A stretch of DNA of 64,000 nucleotides, from assembly GCA_008921705.1 (NCBI GenBank), contig VFFE01008521.1:542672-606671 (forward strand), given 5' to 3'. This document shows positions 56,076-64,000 of the stretch, one piece after another. The stretch's first letter is position 1. Every line of letters starts with the position of its first letter. Source of the DNA: Burhinus oedicnemus. Lineage: Eukaryota > Chordata > Aves > Charadriiformes > Burhinidae. Both the position numbers and the translations under genes were made by a program. Under the pieces are notes generated by a model that was not told where the DNA came from, did not search any database, and was given only the letters and a program-made list of their open reading frames with translations.

Positions 56076-57101
56076 GTTGGCCTTCTTTCGTGCTTCTAAA
56101 TCAAGGACAGAAATTGTATTACAAATTAAAAAGGAGATTCATTTGAAAACTGAAGCTGGAAGCAGAGACTCCATCTTCCCACAAGTCAAAATCAGAAACC
56201 AGACTCTGCTCTTTAACCTTTCTCTAGGTTTTATTACCAACTAAGGGCAATGAAAAAACTTCACTTTAGTCCAGTGGGTTTTATGTCAGCATCCAAGTCA
56301 GCAGTTCATTCTATTAGTGAAGTTCTGCCATTGACAGAGAACAGGTCAGAGTACACTGTATCTGTGTTGGTAACGACCACCTGAAGTGTTAACATGTTGT
56401 GGCTCCCTTTGACTGCAGTGGTTGTTCTTACTCTTTCTGCACCCAGCCTGTTCCTGAAGTGTCCTCCAGTCTTCTTCAGTAGCAACTAGGTCTGTGCTGG
56501 AGTGTCAGACACATTGATGTAACAGAATGATATTATTAATTATATTGCTAAAGAATATTTGAATTACCATAATTTCTCTCCTTATTTTTCTGAGCTGAAT
56601 TTTATGTGTGACATTTTGCATAAGAAAGGTTTTTATCGTTTTATGGGAATTAAGGGAAAAAGAAAGAGGAATTAGAATTGCTGGGAGATTTTGCAGGAAA
56701 ATAATATTACATGAATGCTAGGACATATCAAGTGGTCTCTAGGGTGAAAAGCCATCTGGGAGAGATTAATGTCCTCCAGCAAGGTTACAATGAGGAGAAA
56801 GCAACATCCCCAAAACTAGGAGTGGATTAGCTTGGAAATATAAATTAGACAATGCATTTCTCCCCCCTCGATACACCTGTGTGCACACACACACAGGCAC
56901 ACATGCACACGCACCTTTTCTGGGACTGCAAAAATGCTTTTCATCTACAGTGTTTGAGCACTGTGCCTTGGGTTGCTTCCATACTGACCCAGAACTTGTA
57001 AGACCATGCTCTGTGCACAGAGATGCTGTGTATAGACCCTTATTCATAATGGTAAATAAATCTCATCCTTTTGGCAAAAGCTGTAGAATCTTTTCAAGCT
57101 T
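56076..57101. other. Non-coding stretch with a short CA tract
   Basis: No gene. An imperfect CA-rich run lies at 56,883-56,913 (GCACACACACACAGGCACAC and onward). Frames on both strands around 56,766-57,114 include this tract and are unrecognised. Confidence 0.5.
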
Positions 57102-57154
57102 CTTTCAACAATGATCCTAATTACCTAAAGGTAACTTTCAGCAATGATCCTAAT
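57102..57154. repeat. Tandem duplication, 33-bp offset
   Basis: The 20-base string beginning CTTTCA and ending CAATGATCCTAAT occurs at 57,102-57,121 and 57,135-57,154, with one difference (A versus G at position 7). This recent-looking local duplication overlaps nothing else. Confidence 0.88.
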
Positions 57155-58460
57155 CTAATGGTCATGTGCTAATTTTTGACTGGTCTGCTGCTGTCAAATC
57201 CAGCAGTCTTTTTAAGGGTACTCTATAAGCTGTGTTTCATCTTTGCTACTGTCCCATCTACCTGCTCTGTTTTATGCCCCTAATGACAGGGGGCACTGCA
57301 AAGATGAATGGGATTTAAGTATGTGTATTGTTTGTATATATATTTAAATATACACAGTGTTTCAAAGCTAAATGGTACCATGACAGGCGAAACCCATGCC
57401 TGGCACGTAACTGAGAAACCAGTCTTGAATGGTATTGAATTTCTGGCCAATTCTGAGACTTCCTTTTTCAGGTGTGGCAGAGCTGATGTTGATGTTCCTG
57501 ACACATTGGATGCAGATGTCATTTGTTTTCCTCTCAGTCTTGCCCCTAACCTAGCTCTGCCTGGAGGCTGTTGCCGGTAGAGCAACCTGTCTCGTGTTTT
57601 TTTTTTTTTTTTTCTTTCCTCAGGTTTCTCCATCTCATGCTCCCTGTAAGCCAAAGCAGTCCTTAGTTTCCACTTTGGAACAGAATTAAAATCACATTGT
57701 GACTGATTCAAGAATCAGAACTTTTATGGCTGTTTTTGTGTACTCAAGTGCCAAGATAACAAAACATGGTATCTCTAAAATACTGAAAAAAATATTTTCA
57801 TATGTTCATGTATCTCAAGAATCACTGTATTACCTGTAAAGAAGTGTTTGCCATCAGTCTGTGAAGAATGGTAACTTTCAATCAATCAAGTGGTTCACCC
57901 CTCCCAACAAAGTGTCATGAGTATCTGCAAATAAGGGATTATGATCAAGAAAGCACTTCTTCTGTAATGAGAGTGCTTCTAACATGATGCTATAATCATA
58001 TGTGCAGGGTTACCAAATAATTTGCCTTTGCAGTAACTCTTATGACAGTAAGTATCAAAGGAGTAATAATTTGTGTCTGCCACACATTGTAAGCTGTTGT
58101 CAAACAGATAACCTGTCTACATGTTCAGAACCAGCATCCCCTGCTGTTCAACTCTATGGACAATGGGGCTTTAATCACTGAGGCACTTACAGTAGAATAT
58201 AGGTTCAGACTGTGCATGGAGGTGCTCTAGTACTGGTAGAAAGGCAGTAACTGCTCTCTGAATAGCACTTACAGTATATTAGCTACTGGAGGCAAGTGGT
58301 TTCTTTTTTCTTTTTCTTTTGCAAGAGCATCACTTTTCTGTGCCATAAATCCTGTTCATGATTTATACTTTGGTGCTTCATTCCGTTTTTTTTTGTTTTC
58401 AATGTATTTCTTAAATAAACCAATTGTAAGTTATTTTCTTGTCACTGGAGATGGAGAAAT
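57155..58460. other. Non-coding stretch with T18 tract
   Basis: T18 at 57,597-57,614 followed by CTTTCCTCAG makes an excellent-looking 3' splice site, with a GTAAG-like donor 22 bases further on. No supporting exon frame exists. The 143-codon minus-strand frame at 57,280-57,711 reads through the tract as a lysine run and is rejected. I recognise no repeat family. Confidence 0.45.
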
Positions 58461-58618
58461 GTGAGTTAACTCTCACCCATTAGCTTTGAAATAAATAAGA
58501 TCTTCCATCAGAAATAATAAAGTGAGTCAAACTCAATGCCACATTAAATCGCTTGAAAGCTTTCGAAACGATTAACCAGCAGGGTGAGCTGTTTCTTTAG
58601 TAGGAATCACCCGCTGGT
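58461..58618. promoter_or_regulatory. Palindrome and hairpin block
   Basis: Three symmetric features lie within 160 bp. First is GTGAGTTAACTC followed by TCAC (58,461-58,476), a GAGTTAACTC palindrome with nearly matching flanks. Second is GAAAGCTTTC (58,555-58,564), an exact 10-bp palindrome. Third is a 12-bp hairpin, ACCAGC-A-GGGTGA (58,575-58,587) with TCACCCGCTGGT (58,607-58,618), which has one bulged A and a 19-base loop. Two CpGs (TCGAAACG) are retained. There is no repeat or frame. It could be a conserved regulatory or structured RNA element. Confidence 0.45.
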
Positions 58619-61600
58619 CAAGACGAGAAGAGGACTTCTACATTTCTCTTCTTTAGATTAGGAATTTATGAAAAAGATAAGTGCAAAGAAATACTACATA
58701 CTGGAATAAAATTATGAACATCTTGAGGCTCCACTGTAAGAAGTCACTGTTGCCCAATAAAAGGCTTTTTTCACAACTGTATTTGTGCTATTTACCAAGT
58801 AGGAGGTAAACAGAGGATTCCAATAGTTAATAATTCCTCTTGCCTGGATTATGCCTCCTTTGCCTGTTGCCTGGCTGGCAACATATTTGACCTCTTGGCA
58901 AGAACTGGAACACCAGCTTGGCTTGGTGCAATGCAGACTGTAAGCAGATACTTACAGCTTTCTGGAGCCAGATGTCTTTTCAACAGTACCAGTAAAGCAA
59001 GTCTCACATGTAAAAGCCATGGAAAGCTGGACTGGAGCAACCATATCTGTCAGTCCCTCCTTCAGGTTCATAGATAGTGGAGAGAACTCAGCCTTGGATT
59101 AGAGGTTGAGGTCCTCAGTTTCCCTGAATTAGAGGGAGACATTTGCTATACATTAACACCAGTCATGACTGACAAGGCAAAGTATGTCTTGAGAAAGCAA
59201 GTAGGTGGTTCAGGGGATGAGAATCATACAGCCCAGCTCCCAGAAAGGCCAGTTCACTTCCTTAACTGTTGCATGTATCACATACCTAGATTTAGGTTTT
59301 GTACAGAGGGTGATTAGCTCTTCCCACCTGTATTTGGCTTTCATTGTTAATATGATGGTCTTTTGCATGCATGGGATTGATGCCCACTCACTGAAGACAT
59401 GGCTGTACTCCTTGTGTCTGTGAAATGCCTGCCAAAATCTTCATTTGGCCAAGAGCTTTACAAGATGTAAAAGGCGTATTTTCAGTTGAAGGGCCTCTGG
59501 GAGTGGCTAAGAGATGGAAGATGTGGATACATCCCTTTCTGCTCCCCTGCTTCCCCAACACGGTGGGTTGGCTTAGGACTGCCAGGAGCCTTGGCACCAG
59601 CACAACCTTGTGGCAGGACTCTGGCATTGGAGCTGCACTGGAACTGCTCATGAAGCCCATTTTGTTCAAGAGACAACATTTTGCCCCTTCTAACCTATAT
59701 CTGCAAATCCAGTGTGGTTCGGTAGTCCTTCTTGTTATCACTGAGTCACAGTAGGCTGATATCCATACCCCTGTGCTCAACAGAAGACATGGACATCGAA
59801 GCTGTATCTTGATTTCTTTAAGCATTTTCAAAATTTTCTGAAGTGAATGCTTTTAATTTACTTAGATGCTTTTAAAAACATTACCCTTTGGAACTATCTT
59901 GCGGGTGTCTGTTGCACCTGGGTAAATATCATTCTTCACATTACTGAGTGAATATTGCTGTGATTCATTTAATTTGTTAGGCAGTTTTTACTTTGCAGGT
60001 TTCAGCCAGCTCTGTGGCTGGTAAAATGAGGTTTAATGGATAGATAGACTGCTGTATGATAACAATATTCATTGAGAGTCAGATTCATTGGCCATTGTTC
60101 ATATCAAGTAGGACTTCCACTCTGTGAGCCACCAAATTCCTCAGGTTTAGCTGTGCATTGGAGTCTCATCCAGTTTAGTGGCATCTAGTCTGGGGCCCAT
60201 GAACTTTCCTAGTGCTCATATGTCTGGCTGTATTCGCTGGGTGTGTCCTGACTACATTTTAAAATGAGGGATGACCTCTTCAGTCCCCTGATAGTCCAGG
60301 ATAAGAGAAACAGAACAGTATATAAGCCATGGGGACTAATGTTTCCAGAGCAACTTTCTGACATAGCCAGTATTGTACATTTTGGAGTTGAAGGACTGCC
60401 AAATATTGAACATTCTCAATCAAATTTTCACCTCTCATTGAAAAAAAATTCAGAAAGGGAATATGTTCATTTTCCCCCTTTTTTTCTGTAATGCAGAATT
60501 TCAGAGTTTCATTAAATTAATTAAAAATTTTAAAAAAATATTATCCTAAATAGCAATTAATTTGTGTCTTTTTAAAAAACATTTTAGAAGCTAAATTTCT
60601 TGGTTCTAAGTAAAGATGTCATGTTTATATCTGTGTTTTCTTTATGACAGTTTTAGAAAGGATTTTGTTTTTACACATTAATTGTTTGTTTTTTCGAGTA
60701 GTTTTTATGATACAGTTTCATCTCAGATGATCAACATTATAATTAGCATCTAAAGTTTAGCTCGGCAATGGTACCAATATAGAACATTACATTCTGAGTG
60801 CTCACTTTAAATTATAACCATTTTGACAGCTGTGCTGCTTAGCATTATCTGAAGAAAGCACACGTATAGGGTATTCAAGTGTGAGTGTTGATGTTTTTCA
60901 GCCCAGTCACTTAGAAAGTAAGCTTTTTCTCAGGCATGAACTGAACTGGTTTGCTATATATTCTACATTGCATCCCTTTGCTCAGTTATATAGCACAGGC
61001 TGGTTTCCTATAAAGGTACCATATTAAAGGGGTACTTCCTACTGCTCTCAGGTACTATGGCAATTCAGGATTTACTTTGTGTTATGACAGTGAAACCTCT
61101 GTAGTGCCTATGACTTCTGAAGAGAGCAAATGAAAGGAAATAGCACTTTTCATGAGTCATACAATGACCATGTTATTGTGGTAGCTGAGGCCAAGCTGAT
61201 AATGCTTCTGAATATACTGGTGTCCATTGTGCCTTCCTGGTTAAAAAAAAATCACCTCAAAGGTGCGTAGCGTAAGCACCAAGGGATTTCTGACTCTTTA
61301 GGTGAAGCTGCTGATATACCAAAGCAGGTAATATTATTAATTGTGTTGTTATCTTTGACAGGTGCCTCATACATATAGGCTGATCAAATCTAGTCCAGCT
61401 TATTGGTAGGAATCATTTTGCCTTCAAAGAAATTTACAGGACTGAAGCCAATACTTTCAGAGATTTCTCTGCCCCATTTACTCCTTTGAGGCTACTCAGG
61501 TGGCTGAGAGAAAAAGTACGTGCCTTCTTGGACTGGCAGACAGCTGAGAAAGGGTCTTTCTTTTCCAAATGTGCCTCTCAAGAAGCAACTCATAATCCTG

Positions 61601-62219
61601 GCTTTAGGAAGCAGTGAGTATGTGCTGCCAGGCTTGTTTTAGTGTGACATGGCTGTTTTTTAAAGTTGCTGCTGGCTGGGACCCTTGGAGGCTTTTAAAC
61701 AGACTCATATTTAGCTACCACAGTGTCTCTCTGTCTCTGGAGGCTCATCTTTGACCATCTGTTTTTGGGAGATGAAAACCGCTTTCAATTCCTTATTTAA
61801 TTGTCTGCTAAAATCAGGGAAATTAGTAGAGTCCTATAAAACTGGAAATTTGGACTCTATCTTCCATCTCCAAAGAGGAAGATTTCTATTTTCTTTTGCC
61901 AGGGAAGGCAATGTTTGCAGTTGACTAGTGGGAAAGGCCAGTTCTACTCAAAGATGTTGTGAGGCACTAATGTATGGAGCAACCAGTTTATGGAACAGGA
62001 TGAAGGACAGAAAACAAGACAATTGTGCCAACAGAAATTGTTTCAAACACTCCATGTGCCCTAAGGTATTCTGTGTAAGCTTAAAGATGAGAGGGGGGAA
62101 AGAGGATTTCTGCTTTCTTAACTGTATTTTAAATGCAGCGGGGAGAGTGATTAATGGACTTTGTGCTCAGGCTCCGTAACACCTAATGGCAAATATTGAA
62201 GTCACCCATGTTTCAAGCA
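58619..62219. other. Non-coding stretch, no gene seen
   Basis: Overlapping frames on opposite strands at 59,388-59,831 (147 codons minus, 109 codons plus) are unrecognised. AT-rich from 60,480 to 60,850, with homeodomain-like words near 60,740. No CR1 piece is seen. Confidence 0.5.
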
Positions 62220-62259
62220 TTCATACTGCTTCATACATGCTTCATACAAACGTTCATAC
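62220..62259 (+). repeat. Four phased TTCATAC repeats
   Basis: The heptamer TTCATAC occurs at 62,220, 62,230, 62,241 and 62,253, with start-to-start distances of 10, 11 and 12 bases. The array covers 40 bp and is followed by ATGAAGGG. It may be a degenerate minisatellite or a phased binding-site array. Confidence 0.85.
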
Positions 62260-64000
62260 ATGAAGGGCAGAGGATAACAACACTTGCTGAACTTTAGGGA
62301 CATGTAGTAATGAAGCCGCAATTTTCCTTACTTCTGAAACAATTGATCCAGCCTTGTGCATCTATCCTGGTCAATGGAAATACTTGATTTTCAGAAGCTG
62401 AATTACCTGTTGTACTATGCAGCACTATTATTTTCCACTGGAGTCTTTCCACTGTTGAAATGTCAGTGTATTTGCCTCTTTATATCACTACAGTTAGTTA
62501 AATACTTGCCTGGATTGGGGAGCCTCATTTTCTACTCCATTATACTGCTTTTCATGTCTTTTGCCTCTGCTGACTTCAGTACTGCACAGATTCAGAGCAT
62601 TTACTTAAGTGGACAAATTCTGCTTTTGAGCACATTTGTGTTTTGATAAAGGTCTTGGTATTACTTTGTATGAAGATGAGTGTCACTTAGAACAAGACAT
62701 GGTCCAGGAAGCTGTATCTCTGACATAACAGCATGAAGAAAACAGTCATAACCAGTTAGTCCTTTGGCTGTTGGTATCAAATGAGTGCTGCTTGGTCCAT
62801 CGCTCCATGGTTCATCTGTAGATGCAGGCCTGAGGTGAGATGAATCAGGAGGGCTAGTGAGCACCCTTGCTGGAGCTGACAGTTGTCTGAAGAAATGCTT
62901 ATAGGAAAAAAATGAATGCCTTAACTTGCTGGTGGCCTTAACTCGCTTTTTATAAAACAGCTTGGCTGATGCATAATTGTATGCCAAGAAATCCATTTGC
63001 TCAAATCTTAAAGGAAATAGTTATCTTTTAATTTGTTACTTAGTATAGTTTCCTTCTAAAGGCAACAAAACATTGTTTAAATGCAGTACCTCAATGATGC
63101 AAAAAATGAATTAATTTCTTACAGCAGTGATTGTCTGTCTAATGGAAACCTCCAGAATGAATGGGCTTCTGTTTCTTGCTGCAAGTTGTTGCTATCATGT
63201 AGAGGAGCTATTGCTCTATCAGAAATCATGCCTAAGCCTATTATTCCAAGGAGACATTTTTGTTATAAAGAAGTGATTTGTTATTTTAAAGCCTTGGCAA
63301 ACAAACACATAAAAAAAGCATTCATTTGGAGACATGGCAATAATTCTGGGTAGGAAGCTATGATGCTAGTTTACTTCATTTTGTTTTAGAGAAGGGGACA
63401 GAATTTGGCACGAGCAACAAATCTATACAAAGTCATTTGTCAAGCTCAGCTAGCATCAGTGTGATGTCCTTGAAGGTAGACTGCTTCGCCTCTTACATAC
63501 TCTGATATGGAGGGAGAGACTGCTGTTTGAAATCTAAAACATTGAGAAAGGCAATGTGCAAACAGCTGGCACTAGCTTTTACTGAAAATTCAGGAATGTG
63601 CTGAGGCAGGATGAGAGCATATACAAATTATTTTGACTTTGTCACACAAAGGTAGGTTTCCCTGTATTGATGTGCTACAAGTTTTTACTGCTTTTTCATC
63701 ATCTATTGAAAATCTTGGACACTGTAAGATACATGGTCAATAGATGGCAGCAAGTCATTTAGCCTGACTATTACCTCTTTTGGACAATGCTCTGAACACA
63801 ATCAACACTCCCCTTCCCCTTTTAAGAAAATACCTCCTTCTTCTTTGCAGTTTTAAAGGCTGCAATGAGATGTATAAAGCAATGACAATTATTCATGTGT
63901 TTCATCAAACAAATGTACTGTTGCAGATATGTAGTGTGTCTGTTTTTAAAAAAATAACATTATAGTTTAATTTCCATGTTTCTTCAACCCAACAGATACA
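62260..64000. other. Non-coding stretch to window end
   Basis: Frames of 61-111 codons are unrecognised. AT-leaning composition. I see no repeat or regulatory block worth naming. Confidence 0.5.

Noticed and set aside
57280..57711. 143-codon minus-strand frame with a lysine run
   Set aside because: It reads through T18 as polylysine and has no family resemblance. The frame is compositional.

Overview
This window is vertebrate nuclear DNA, almost certainly from a bird. The clearest evidence is a family of CR1 (chicken repeat 1) LINE copies. One is a nearly 2.9 kb decayed element on the minus strand at about 53,172-56,075. There are also an internal reverse-transcriptase fragment at 43,760-44,101 (+) and two short 3' ends at 23,691-23,890 and 25,783-25,898 (+). 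The 3' ends show the CR1 hallmark of 'TTCCAACCTA' text followed by an ATTCTATG-type terminus. The rest has the usual look of avian intergenic or intronic sequence: AT-leaning, sparse in repeats, with isolated CpG islands.

I find no host protein-coding gene or exon that I can defend. Every long open frame outside CR1 is either a compositional by-product of a CpG island or an unremarkable random frame. The window is best read as regulatory DNA around, or inside a large intron of, a gene whose coding exons lie elsewhere. I cannot name the locus.

Layout: (1) 1-2,700, a large CpG island, cut by the left edge of the window and interrupted by a T-rich tract and an AT-richer block. (2) 2,700-31,130, non-coding DNA with regulatory-looking islands at 5,640-6,400, 9,890-11,050, 12,930-13,220 and 29,150-29,340, plus an (AT)n tract, an old MIR-like SINE and two CR1 ends. 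(3) 31,130-33,250, a composite of a dyad-rich block, a second CpG island (31,660-32,430) and a second motif-rich block, the best candidate for an internal promoter with enhancers. (4) 33,250-53,170, mostly unannotatable DNA with a probable tRNA-derived SINE, an 82-nt near-perfect hairpin inside a longer palindrome, short duplications, a CR1 fragment, an AT-rich block, a pair of back-to-back hairpins, a GC-box/TATA pair and a 145-bp CTTT/CT microsatellite. (5) 53,172-56,075, the large CR1. (6) 56,076-64,000, non-coding DNA with a CA tract, a 33-bp tandem duplication, a palindrome/hairpin block near 58.46-58.62 kb and a phased TTCATAC array at 62.22 kb.

The most interesting recurring pattern is that short, exact inverted repeats cluster in the non-repetitive blocks that look regulatory, and that POU-octamer composites recur at 10.44, 10.56 and 32.47 kb. 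I could not run alignments, so 'candidate conserved element' is always inference from motif density, CpG retention and dyad symmetry. There is no sign of a bacterial-type system, CRISPR array, RNA gene or intact mobile element.
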